A DNA stretch of 64,000 nucleotides, taken from assembly GCF_900187385.1 (NCBI RefSeq), contig NZ_FYEY01000001.1, positions 4,154,001 through 4,218,000 on the forward strand, read 5' to 3'. Source of the DNA: Streptomyces sp. 2114.4. Lineage in GTDB: Bacteria; Actinomycetota; Actinomycetes; Streptomycetales; Streptomycetaceae. The position numbers and the translations under genes were made by a program. The notes under the pieces are model-generated. The model saw only the letters and a program-made list of their open reading frames with translations, had not been told where the DNA came from and did no database searches. Shown here piece after piece: positions 57,137 through 64,000 of this stretch (position 1 is the first letter of the stretch; each line of letters begins with the position of its first letter).

Positions 57137-57670
57137 ATGACCACGCCAGTGTGCACCAGCGCTTCGACCGCCGCTGTGTTCCCGACGTTCTCGTCCTATG
57201 TACGGGCCCGGGGGCCGGTCCTGCTGCGCACCGCGCGGTCGCTGTCCACCAACCCGAACGACGCCGAAGACCTCCTCCAGACCGCCCTGACCAAGACCTT
57301 CGTGGCCTGGGACCGGATAGAGGACCACCGCGCCCTGGACGGCTACGTCCGCCGCGCGCTGATCAACACCCGCACCTCCCAGTGGCGCAAGCGCAAGGTC
57401 GAGGAATTCGCCGTCGACGAGATGCCGGAGCCGGACCCGCTGCCCGCCCCCGACCCGGCCGAGCTCCAGGGCCTGCGCGACGCGATGTGGCGCGCGGTGA
57501 TGCGACTGCCCGCCCGCCAGCGGGCCATGGTCGTCCTCAGGTACTACGAGGACCTGAGCGAGGCCCAGACCGCCGAGGTCATGGAGGTCTCGGTCGGCAC
57601 GGTCAAGAGCGCCGTCTCCCGCGCCCTGGCCAAACTCCGGGAAGACCCGGAACTGGCGATGATCGCCTGA
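57137..57670 (+). CDS. SigE-family ECF-type sigma factor
   Basis: 177 residues from ATG at 57137; GTG at 57128 is less likely. Region 2: FSSYVRARGPVLLRTARSLSTNPNDAEDLLQTALTKTFVAWDRI. Region 4: MRLPARQRAMVVLRYYEDLSEAQTAEVMEVSVGTVKSAVSRALAKLRE. It belongs to the SigE70-like actinobacterial ECF group. There is no anti-sigma gene next door. A possible -10 sequence TCTAGC precedes the start by about 15 bases, so the transcript may be nearly leaderless. It lies 160 bases after the igr-like operon on the same strand, but separately promoted. Confidence 0.93.
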   Translation: MTTPVCTSASTAAVFPTFSSYVRARGPVLLRTARSLSTNPNDAEDLLQTALTKTFVAWDRIEDHRALDGYVRRALINTRTSQWRKRKVEEFAVDEMPEPDPLPAPDPAELQGLRDAMWRAVMRLPARQRAMVVLRYYEDLSEAQTAEVMEVSVGTVKSAVSRALAKLREDPELAMIA

Positions 57671-57693
57671 AGCGGTGGTGTGGCCCTCGCCGC

Positions 57694-58398
57694 CTACGGG
57701 GTCGCCTCGGTCTCCGGCCGGGTCGATGCCAGCGCGGTGACCTCGGCTCGCGCCGCGGCCAGCGAGCTCGCCGCTGACGACCGGAAGCGTGCCAGGTGCG
57801 GAACGAGGCCGGCCATGGTCATCTCAGCGCTGACGAAACGTATGTCCTCCTGTGCCACCCCTTGCTTGCCGAAGTACGCCCGCAGGTACGGGGTCTGAAA
57901 ATCCCATGCCTCCCGGGGAGTTCCCGGTCCGTAGGCACCGCCCCGCGTACTGATCACCACCACCTTCGTCCCCTGCAGCAGGCTGTCCCCGGTGTCCGGG
58001 TCAGTGAACGCCCCGGGGAAGCCCACCCGGTCAATCCACGCCTTGAGCGAGGCAGGTACCGAGTAGTTGTACATCGGGGCACCGATCAGCAGGGTGTCGG
58101 CCTCCCTCAGTTCGGCGATCAGCGGGCTGGTCAGCGCCCACGCGTGTTTCTCGGCCGGAGTCTTGATCAGCGTGTCCACTCCTGCCGGCGAGACGAGGCC
58201 GTGTCGCTCCACTCGTCGGCCGAGCGAGCAGTAGGCGGTGTCCAGCGGCGGAACCGGGTCGGCAGCCAGGTCCCGGTACCGATATCCGGCCGGGCCGTGC
58301 ACAGCCCGCCAGGTGCGGGCGAACAACGCGGTCAGCTGCCTGCTGACCGATTCGCCGGAACGATGGGCGCTGGAATCCAGGTGCAGCAAAGACGTCAC
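57694..58398 (-). CDS. FMN-dependent NADH-azoreductase (AzoR-like)
   Basis: 234 residues from GTG at 58398, with GGGAGA 5 bases before it. Flavodoxin-like: LLHLDSSAHRSGESVSRQL for the FMN phosphate, GAPMYNYSVPASLKAWIDRVGFPGAF for the FMN ring, STRGGAYGPGTPREAWDFQTPYLRAYFG at the active site. It reduces quinones and azo dyes with NAD(P)H and usually acts against thiol or quinone stress. An AraC-type regulator lies upstream on the same strand; it converges with the sigma gene. Confidence 0.93.
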   Translation of the reverse strand: MTSLLHLDSSAHRSGESVSRQLTALFARTWRAVHGPAGYRYRDLAADPVPPLDTAYCSLGRRVERHGLVSPAGVDTLIKTPAEKHAWALTSPLIAELREADTLLIGAPMYNYSVPASLKAWIDRVGFPGAFTDPDTGDSLLQGTKVVVISTRGGAYGPGTPREAWDFQTPYLRAYFGKQGVAQEDIRFVSAEMTMAGLVPHLARFRSSAASSLAAARAEVTALASTRPETEATP

Positions 58399-58528
58399 CG
58401 GTTCTCCCGTCACTTCAGTTGCGTTGCGTTCGTCATGAGAGGTGACGGAGCCGGACAGGGAAATGTGACCGGTGGACGGGCGTGAGGGGTGGTCACGCGA
58501 TACGGCCACGGTGCAGACAGCGGGACTG

Positions 58529-59374
58529 TCATGTTTCGGGCCGGCTCTCCCACCCGGCCGCATAGCGCGCCGGTGTCGTGCCCACATGGCGGGTGAAGTG
58601 CCGGTTCAGATGGGACTGATCATGGAATCCCAGGGCGGTCGCGACCTCCGCCGGACGCCTGCCGTCGAGCAGCAGCCCGCGGGCCCGCTCGATGCGCTTG
58701 CCGGTCAGGTAGGTGTGCGGCGGCAGGCCGTAGGTCTGCCGGAAACAGCGGATCAGATGGGTGGGGTGTGCGTGCAGGACGGCGGCGGCCTCCTGCAGGG
58801 ACAGGCCGGTCGGCAGACGGGCATCCAGCAGCTCCCGTAAGGCGGCGGCCAGGCGGTTCGCCTCGCGGCCAGGCGTACGCGGCGGCTGGAGCGCGTCCAG
58901 GTGGAAGTGCAGCCGCTCCCGGATGAAGGCCAGCCGCGATGCGGCTTCGAAGGCGTCGCCCGCGTGCACGTCGCCCGCGTGGCCGAGGGACGTATGCAGC
59001 TGGTGGATGCGATGGCGCAGCAGCGCATCGCCGAAGACCGGGCCGTCCACCGCGCGGCCGGTCAGGCCCTCGGGGAGCATGGCCGCGTCGAGGTAGAGCA
59101 CACGCTTGCGGAAGCCCGCCGCGGTGACCGTCCTGCCGTCATGGGCTACACCGGGAGGCAGCAGGACGACCGTGTCGGAGCCGGTCACGCCATGACGGTG
59201 GCGGTCACAGGCGAAGTCGACCGCCCCGTCATTGAGGATCATCAGGGCCCAGGTGTCATGGGTGTGCGACGGGTACGCGTGCTCGGTGAAGTGCGCGTGG
59301 AAGACCTCGGCGATGCCCGGGACGGGCGGCCGCCAGGCGCTGATCGTCTTACGGGGCGGGCCTCCTCCTGTCAT
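58529..59374 (-). CDS. AraC-family transcriptional regulator
   Basis: 281 residues from ATG at 59374. An N-terminal cupin-like sensor (FTEHAYPSHTHDTWALMILNDGAVDFACDRHRH) is followed by two helix-turn-helices: LSLQEAAAVLHAHPTHLIRCFRQTYGLPPHTYLTGKRIERARGLLLDG and AEVATALGFHDQSHLNRHFTRHVGTTPARY. AraC activators of this shape respond to small aromatic or drug-like ligands. It is divergent from the cupin gene by about 50 bases and lies upstream of the azoreductase, so either may be its target. Confidence 0.93.
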   Translation of the reverse strand: MTGGGPPRKTISAWRPPVPGIAEVFHAHFTEHAYPSHTHDTWALMILNDGAVDFACDRHRHGVTGSDTVVLLPPGVAHDGRTVTAAGFRKRVLYLDAAMLPEGLTGRAVDGPVFGDALLRHRIHQLHTSLGHAGDVHAGDAFEAASRLAFIRERLHFHLDALQPPRTPGREANRLAAALRELLDARLPTGLSLQEAAAVLHAHPTHLIRCFRQTYGLPPHTYLTGKRIERARGLLLDGRRPAEVATALGFHDQSHLNRHFTRHVGTTPARYAAGWESRPET

Positions 59375-59423
59375 GCCAGGAACGTACAAGACCGCCGGAG
59401 CACGGGCACGGCAGTCTCAAGGC

Positions 59424-59792
59424 ATGACCCACTCTCCCGCTCCCGTTCATCTCACCGACAAGCTCTCGCAGTTCAGCGACCTGTGGTCGCAGAAGAAGAT
59501 CGCCGACCTGAACGACTACGAGGTCAAACTCGCCAAGCTGCACGGGGAGTTCGTCTGGCACACGCACGAAGACACCGACGAACTGCTCATGGTGATCAGT
59601 GGCCGGCTCACCATCCAGCTCAGGGACGGTGATGTGGTCCTCGGCCCCGGCGAGCTGATAGTCGTTCCCCGAGGCGTCGAACACTGCCCGGTGGCCGAGG
59701 AGGAGACCGCCATCCTTCTCTTCGAACCGGCCGGCACGCTCAACACGGGTGACGCGGGCGGCCCCAGGAGCAAGGCACCCGAGGCCCTTTGA
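59424..59792 (+). CDS. cupin-domain protein
   Basis: 122 residues from ATG at 59424. A single cupin: LHGEFVWHTHEDTDELLMVISGRLTIQL is motif 1 (HxHxxxxE), and GPGELIVVPRGVEHCPVAEEE is motif 2 with the last His, so a divalent metal is likely bound. The function cannot be told; such proteins include sugar-binding and small-molecule isomerase or dioxygenase types. It is divergent from the AraC gene by 49 bases. Confidence 0.92.
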   Translation: MTHSPAPVHLTDKLSQFSDLWSQKKIADLNDYEVKLAKLHGEFVWHTHEDTDELLMVISGRLTIQLRDGDVVLGPGELIVVPRGVEHCPVAEEETAILLFEPAGTLNTGDAGGPRSKAPEAL

Positions 59793-59945
59793 CACGTCGG
59801 CGACCCCGCCGCGGCCTTCTTCCGCGGTGGAGTGAGCCATTGCCGACGATCTGACCGCAGTGGGGTGAAGCCCGGAGAGGCGACTGTCCGGGGGCTGGTG
59901 GCGTCTGCGGATTCGGCCACCCCCACGTACGGCCATGCTCCTGCT

Positions 59946-60575
59946 TCAGGGCCGGTAGCTGCACTCCGCCAGCGTCGTGTGCTTTTTCCAGCCCAGCGTC
60001 TCGTACAGCGCGCGCCCGGCGTCGGTCGCGCCCAGAACGCCGAGGACCGCGCCCGTCTCCAGGGCGCGGTCGGCAAGCGTGCGCATCACGAAGTTGCCCA
60101 GCCCGCGACGCTGATGGGCCGCCTCGGTCACCATCCGGTCCACGACCACAGCTTCCCCGAGGGATGCCATCTGCCCCTGGGACGCCAGCTCGCCCGCCGC
60201 ATCCAGCACCCGAGCGTAGGTGACGGCTCCCATGGTCTCCACGGTCGCGGTGTACCCCGCAGGCGCGACCGGGTCCGTGGCCATCAGGTCAACGGCCATC
60301 AGATGGCCGGCCTCCTCCATCACCCACCCCTGAGGCAGCCAGGACTCGATCTCCTCGGGCTCCGCGGGCATCTTCATCCAAGTCCGCGGCACGGACACCG
60401 AGGATGCGGCGCTGCGAACCAACGACTCCTCGGCCTCGGGCAGGACATGGCGTCCCACTTCGTCGGGGTTGCCGGCCACCTCGATGTAGAGCCCCCAGGG
60501 CTTCTTGACAGGCGGAGGCGTCCGCCGGGACAAGGCCCAGCCCGCCACCCAGGTCATGACTATGTCCGCAACCAT
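59946..60575 (-). CDS. GNAT N-acetyltransferase
   Basis: 209 residues from ATG at 60575 (GGAGGG before it). The first 100 residues form a separate N-terminal domain (VMTWVAGWALSRRTPPPVKKPWGLYIEVAGNPDEVGRHVL). The GNAT core has GQMASLGEAVVVDRMVTEAAHQRRGLGNFVMRTLADRALETG (RxxGxG-type loop is QRRGLG) and a late GRALYETLGWKKH. Substrate unknown. It converges with the cupin gene. Confidence 0.9.
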   Translation of the reverse strand: MVADIVMTWVAGWALSRRTPPPVKKPWGLYIEVAGNPDEVGRHVLPEAEESLVRSAASSVSVPRTWMKMPAEPEEIESWLPQGWVMEEAGHLMAVDLMATDPVAPAGYTATVETMGAVTYARVLDAAGELASQGQMASLGEAVVVDRMVTEAAHQRRGLGNFVMRTLADRALETGAVLGVLGATDAGRALYETLGWKKHTTLAECSYRP

Positions 60576-60756
60576 CAAGCCCTCCCGAAGCTGTGGCCGC
60601 CTCAACGGCCAGGTAATAGGCAGCAGCCGGGATCACACATTACGCTGCGGTGCAGTCCGCGGCATCTGTTTTGCCGGGGTGCAGATCCTGAAGGGCCGGG
60701 GTGAAAGATCCCAAACAGCACTGCTGAGCAACCGCCACCAAACAGCAGCCGTGCGC

Positions 60757-61026
60757 TCAACCCCCTTCGACGGCAAACGCGACGAAGTCGGCCCATGCGG
60801 AGGGCCGGAGACGGAGCTGAGGGCCGTGGGGGTTCTTGGAGTCGCGGATGCGGATGGTGTCGGGGGTGGTGGCGACTTCAAGGCATTCGTTGCCGTTGCC
60901 TTGGCCGCTGTAGCTGCTCTTGGTCCACGCGACCTCGACGCACTCGTTGCTGTCACTGTCGCCGCTGTAGCTGCTCTTGAACCACGACAGCTCGCGGCCG
61001 GTCCCGATGGAGGGCTTCAGAGGCAT
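60757..61026 (-). CDS. DUF397 protein with duplicated motif
   Basis: 89 residues. DUF397 proteins are small actinobacterial partners of XRE/DUF5753 regulators (WhiJ-like systems). The hallmark WxKSSYSG occurs twice here: FKSSYSGDSDSNECVEVA and TKSSYSGQGNGNECLEVA, followed by the family ending IRIRDSKNPHGPQLRLRPSAWADFVA. One copy is normal, so this is an internal duplication. Its start overlaps the end of the upstream regulator gene by 10 bases. Confidence 0.94.
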   Translation of the reverse strand: MPLKPSIGTGRELSWFKSSYSGDSDSNECVEVAWTKSSYSGQGNGNECLEVATTPDTIRIRDSKNPHGPQLRLRPSAWADFVAFAVEGG

Positions 61027-61871
61027 GTCTCTCCCAGCACTTTCTCGATGAAGGCCAGTGACTCCCGGGGCGTGAGAGCCTGGGCCCGGATGATGCCATA
61101 GCGCAGCTCAAGGACCTGGATCTCCTTCGGGTGGGAGACGCGACGATTGCCGAACTGCCCGTCGGAGTGGCCCACAACTGAGCCGTCACCGAACTTGAGC
61201 AGCTGGATCCGGCCGCCCATACCTGCGTGGTCCTCGCGGTCCGTCGGCATTACCTGGATCTCGACGTTCCGCAACTGGCCCACTTCCAACAATCGTTCGA
61301 GCTGCCGACGCAAGACCATTGTGCCTCCGAGAGGACGGCGAAGCGTCACCTCTTCCTGGACAAAAGTGAGGGCAGGGGCGGGCGTGCGGTCGAAGATCGA
61401 CCGTCGCGTCACTCGCGCGGCCACCTCGCGATCCACCTTGTCCTGGGGCCAGGCGGGCCGTCGCATCTCGAACAGCGCCCGCGCGTACTCCTCTGTCTGT
61501 AAGAGCCCGTGCAGGTTGTGGCTGCCGTATGCCCCCAGCTCGACTGCCTCGGCCTCCCACCTCGTCAGGTCCCGCACCTTCTTCGGATACCGGGCCTGCT
61601 CCACATCCTTCTTCATCGCGGCGACCTTGCCGCCCGCTCCCAAGACCTCATCGGCCTTGTCGAGGTATTCCGGGCGCGGGATGCGGGTGCCGCGCTCGAT
61701 CTTGTAGATCAGGTTCTCCCCGTACCCGACGGCCGCCGCGAACTCGGCTGGGCGTAGCCCTGCCGCCTCCCGCCACAGCTTCAGCTGGCGCCCGACCGTC
61801 TCCACGGCCGCTTGTGCGTCGTCTTCCGGATCGAGTTCCCAACCCCCGTCTTCCGCACCGTCAACATTCAT
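61017..61871 (-). CDS. XRE-family regulator with DUF5753 (WhiJ-like)
   Basis: 284 residues from ATG at 61871, with AGGAGGTGG at a good distance; longer starts are less likely. An XRE helix-turn-helix (VGRQLKLWREAAGLRPAEFAAAVGYGENLIYKIERGTRIPRPEYLDKADEVL) is followed by DUF5753 (DLTRWEAEAVELGAYGSHNLHGLLQTEEYARALF, and later AGMGGRIQLLKFGDGSVVGHSDGQFG). The family works with a DUF397 protein and an RsbW-type protein; all three are here. Such systems regulate development and antibiotic production in streptomycetes. Confidence 0.95.
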   Translation of the reverse strand: MNVDGAEDGGWELDPEDDAQAAVETVGRQLKLWREAAGLRPAEFAAAVGYGENLIYKIERGTRIPRPEYLDKADEVLGAGGKVAAMKKDVEQARYPKKVRDLTRWEAEAVELGAYGSHNLHGLLQTEEYARALFEMRRPAWPQDKVDREVAARVTRRSIFDRTPAPALTFVQEEVTLRRPLGGTMVLRRQLERLLEVGQLRNVEIQVMPTDREDHAGMGGRIQLLKFGDGSVVGHSDGQFGNRRVSHPKEIQVLELRYGIIRAQALTPRESLAFIEKVLGETCL

Positions 61872-61982
61872 CCGCTTCCACCTCCTGGACAGCAGGGACG
61901 CCTCTGGACAACCCGTGGACATCACCATGAGTACTGGCGTCATCACTATTCAGCGTAAGCACGCCCGACCACGCTGAGTGAC

Positions 61983-62396
61983 ATGAATCAGGAAATCGCC
62001 GAGTACAAGCTCCAGTTCAAGGTCCAGCTCTCCGCCACCCGCCGGGGCGCGCGCCTCGCACGGCTCCTTGCCACCGAACAACTCCGGTCCTGGGGTCTGC
62101 CGTTCGAATCCCCGGCCCACGTCATCGCCGAGCTGGCCGCGAACGCCGCCACGCACGGGTGCGTACCGGGCCGCGATTTCCGCCTTGCCGTGCTGTCTGA
62201 CGCGGACACGCTCCGTATCGAGGTGACGGACGCGCGCGGTGACGAGCTTCCGGCCCCCCAGGCGTCAGGTCTACGGGAGTCGGGTCACGGACTGGTTCTG
62301 GTCGAAGCGCTTGCCGACCGCTGGGGTACCTGCCGGGGGCCATTCCCGTGCAAGACGGTCTGGGCGGAATTCGACCTGCCGATGTGGGGCCGATGA
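61983..62396 (+). CDS. RsbW-type ATP-binding protein, WhiJ-system partner
   Basis: 137 residues. FKVQLSATRRGARLARLLATEQLRSWG, VIAELAANAATHGCVPGRDF (N-box) and ESGHGLVLVEALADRWG (G-box) mark a GHKL ATPase like RsbW. It is divergent from the XRE/DUF5753 gene by 111 bases. This location and size match the AbaA/WhiJ-type clusters, where such proteins accompany the DUF397 and XRE genes. Kinase partner unknown. Confidence 0.92.
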   Translation: MNQEIAEYKLQFKVQLSATRRGARLARLLATEQLRSWGLPFESPAHVIAELAANAATHGCVPGRDFRLAVLSDADTLRIEVTDARGDELPAPQASGLRESGHGLVLVEALADRWGTCRGPFPCKTVWAEFDLPMWGR

Positions 62397-62749
62397 GACC
62401 CGGGGGAGGGAGGGGAGACGACTGGCGGCCCGTCAACCGGAGGCCGGGAAGCCGGACGCCGGGAAGCCAGGCGTCGGTGTGCCGAGCGCCGGGGGTTCGG
62501 CCCGTAAAAGATCCATCACCCCAGGTAGAGAAACCTCTCCAACCCAGCCCAACCCAGCCCGACCCACCCCGGCGCGCCCCGCCGTCACTCGCTTGGGTGA
62601 TCCATGACCGGAAGGCTCGCCTCCGCTGCCCTCGCCCATGCACTCTCGGCAGCAACAACCCCAAAATCCCGCACACATGCGACGGCCCCCGGCCGGGACT
62701 GGCATCCCGATCGAGGGCCTGACCAACGAGGAAGACCGAACCCTTCCCT
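62397..62749. other. 353-base intergenic region with short repeats
   Basis: No supported gene. Near 62442-62475 the motif GCCGGGAAGCCGGACGCCGG recurs in variant form, and 62541-62570 holds three AACCCAGCCC-like 10-base units. The last part precedes the winged-helix gene. Confidence 0.55.
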
Positions 62750-63760
62750 ATGGCTGAGCAAAAGCTTAATGCGCCTGCGCGCGCCCAGTACGAGATTCGG
62801 CGATCCCCGGCCGGCGTCCGCAAGGTCACCGAGTACCAGGACTCCGGCTACACGATCGTCGGCAACCACCTCACCCAGCACCGGTCCCTGTCCGGCCTGG
62901 CGATCGGGCTCGCCGCCCACATCCAGTCGCTGCCCGAGGGAGCGCCGGTCGACATCCGTTCGCTGGCCAAGCGCTTCCCGGAGGGACGGGACCGGATCGC
63001 CGCCGCCTTACGGGAGTTGGAGGCGAACGGCTACCTCGAACGGGTCAGGCGGCGCACCGATGACGGGCGGATGGTCACGCTCACGCTCTCGTACAACAAC
63101 CCGCAGGCCACCCGCGCCCGCCGCGCCCGCGAGGCCGCCGAGCAGGCCAAACGCCGCACGGCCGTCGAACCGCCCCCTCCCGCGCCGGACCCGGCCCCCG
63201 TAAGGCGGCCCCCGCAGCCGGACCCCGCGCCGAGGCCTTCCCCCGCACCGCCTTCCCCCGCATCACACCTACCGGAGCCCGTGGCCCGCGCGCACCACGC
63301 CCCCGCCGCCGCCCTCCTGGCGAACCTCCGCCGCGACGACCCCCGCCTGCTGCTCTCCGTACGGGACATCAACCGCCTCACTCCGCCGGTCGCCGCCTGG
63401 CTGGAACGCGGCGCCTCCCCGGACGCCGTACGCAACGCCCTGACCGCGGGCCTCCCGCCCGCACTCCGCCACCCGGCGGCCCTGCTCGCCCACCGGCTCA
63501 CGGAAGCCCTGCCCCCACCCCTCCCGGCGGCACCCACACCGCCCTGTGCCCCCAAGCTCCCGGCCCCACCACCGCTCCGGACCTGCGACGGCTGCGAGCG
63601 GGCCTTCCGTGCCCCCGCCCCGGGCCTCTGCCGCGACTGCCGCCACCCAGAGCCCCAGAGCAAGGAGCCGCCCAGCATGAAGCTGAGGACTCCGATGGGC
63701 ACGCCGGCAGAGATGCCGACAGAGATGAGGAGCGAGCGCCATGACGATGGCCCCCGATGA
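62750..63760 (+). CDS. winged-helix protein with C-terminal zinc-like motif, TTA codon
   Basis: 336 residues from ATG at 62750. The N-terminal 120 residues include GYTIVGNHLTQHRSLSGLAIGLAAHIQSLPEGAPVDIRSLAKRFPEGRDRIAAALRELEANGYLER, a winged-helix fold like those of replication-initiator or regulator proteins in streptomycete elements. A long Pro/Ala/Arg-rich middle follows, then a helical part (LLLSVRDINRLTPPVAAWLERGASPDAVRNALTAGLP) and CDGCERAF...CRDCR, probably a zinc knuckle. A TTA codon (63008-63010, residue 87) points to bldA control. Its 3' end overlaps the Uma2-type gene. Confidence 0.82.
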   Translation: MAEQKLNAPARAQYEIRRSPAGVRKVTEYQDSGYTIVGNHLTQHRSLSGLAIGLAAHIQSLPEGAPVDIRSLAKRFPEGRDRIAAALRELEANGYLERVRRRTDDGRMVTLTLSYNNPQATRARRAREAAEQAKRRTAVEPPPPAPDPAPVRRPPQPDPAPRPSPAPPSPASHLPEPVARAHHAPAAALLANLRRDDPRLLLSVRDINRLTPPVAAWLERGASPDAVRNALTAGLPPALRHPAALLAHRLTEALPPPLPAAPTPPCAPKLPAPPPLRTCDGCERAFRAPAPGLCRDCRHPEPQSKEPPSMKLRTPMGTPAEMPTEMRSERHDDGPR

Positions 63761-64000
63761 CGCGCAGCGGGACGCCCTTCTCTACCAGACCATGCGGGAG
63801 TTCGTTCAGTCGATGGCCGACACCCTTCCAGGAAAGTTCGAGATCACGAAGGAAGGGATTGTTCATGACACGAGGGCGCCTGTCGGGCCGCACGAGTTGA
63901 CCACACTACGAATCCGTAAACGCCTCGAAAAGGTGATGCCGGAACTACTGGTGGCCCATACGGGGACTCCCGACGTGGAGAGCCAGGCCGAGGGCATCAT
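63741..64000 (+). CDS. Uma2-family protein, 5' part
   Basis: Runs off the window end after 86 codons. ATG at 63741 has GAGGAGCGAG upstream and overlaps the end of the preceding gene by 20 bases. ITKEGIVHDTRAPVGPHELTTLRIRKRLEKVMP and the following AHTGTPDVESQAEGI match the Uma2 restriction-endonuclease-like fold (HD..P...H..l...I...L; catalytic region follows). Uma2 genes are common and of unclear role in streptomycetes. Confidence 0.85.
   Translation, partial: MTMAPDDAQRDALLYQTMREFVQSMADTLPGKFEITKEGIVHDTRAPVGPHELTTLRIRKRLEKVMPELLVAHTGTPDVESQAEGI

Noticed and set aside
55670..57328. 552-codon minus-strand frame
   Set aside because: It is antisense to the thiolase-like gene and has no recognisable domain.

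Overview
The window is high-GC actinomycete chromosome, almost certainly Streptomyces. Evidence: strong GC bias at third codon positions, frequent GTG starts, Streptomyces-type families (SAV_915-like protein, DUF397/DUF5753 pair, several RsbW-type ATPases, SpoIIE-type phosphatase, DUF5926/SEC-C protein), and rare TTA codons in a few genes. The run serS - pheA - copper operon - pepP - htrA matches, from memory, the arrangement near the replication origin in model streptomycetes. I could not run a database search.

Layout. 1-8 kb: end of an HtpX-type protease with PspAB; an RNA 2'-phosphotransferase; a PadR regulator facing a membrane protein / carotenoid-oxygenase pair across two palindromes; a MerR regulator; and a hydrolase-SDR fusion preceded by a decayed M24 peptidase. 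8-12 kb: two ABC ATPase/permease pairs. 12-19 kb: a small MltG-like protein, an MFS exporter, a GntR regulator, a LysA-like decarboxylase with a SAV_915-type protein, a truncated AsnC regulator and a rhomboid-like protein. 19-23 kb: HAD phosphatase and serS, a 750-base spacer with a cluster of DnaA boxes, and pheA. 23-30 kb: a minus-strand copper operon (membrane protein, YcnI, Sco, PCuAC, CopCD fusion, Tat-exported DyP peroxidase). 30-42.5 kb: ATPases, TetR, pepP, a SpoIIE-type phosphatase, a primase-fold protein without visible catalytic acids, a secreted protein, a SEC-C protein, GDPD and an HtrA protease.

tRNA-Ser(UGA) at 42.6 kb marks the start of an accessory stretch (about 43-51 kb) with a TTA-containing membrane protein, a gene cut by an IS5-type fragment, a DUF1772/cold-shock chimera, a lipoprotein, DUF4186, GNAT and methyltransferase genes, a second prim-pol protein that keeps its catalytic motifs, and a repeat-rich spacer before a small secreted protein. 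51.7-57 kb holds five tightly coupled genes (acyl-CoA dehydrogenase, MaoC-DUF35, acyl-CoA dehydrogenase, MaoC, thiolase-like) with the composition of the mycobacterial igr side-chain degradation operon; both dehydrogenase genes carry in-frame minisatellites, and one gene has a TTA codon. 57-64 kb has a SigE-type sigma factor, an azoreductase with AraC regulator, a cupin, a GNAT, a WhiJ-like regulatory trio, a winged-helix protein and the start of a Uma2-type protein.

The main points for follow-up are the igr-like operon and its repeat insertions, the DnaA-box cluster, the fossil genes (M24, AsnC, IS5, DUF1772-CSD), the two contrasting prim-pol proteins, and several clear operator palindromes.
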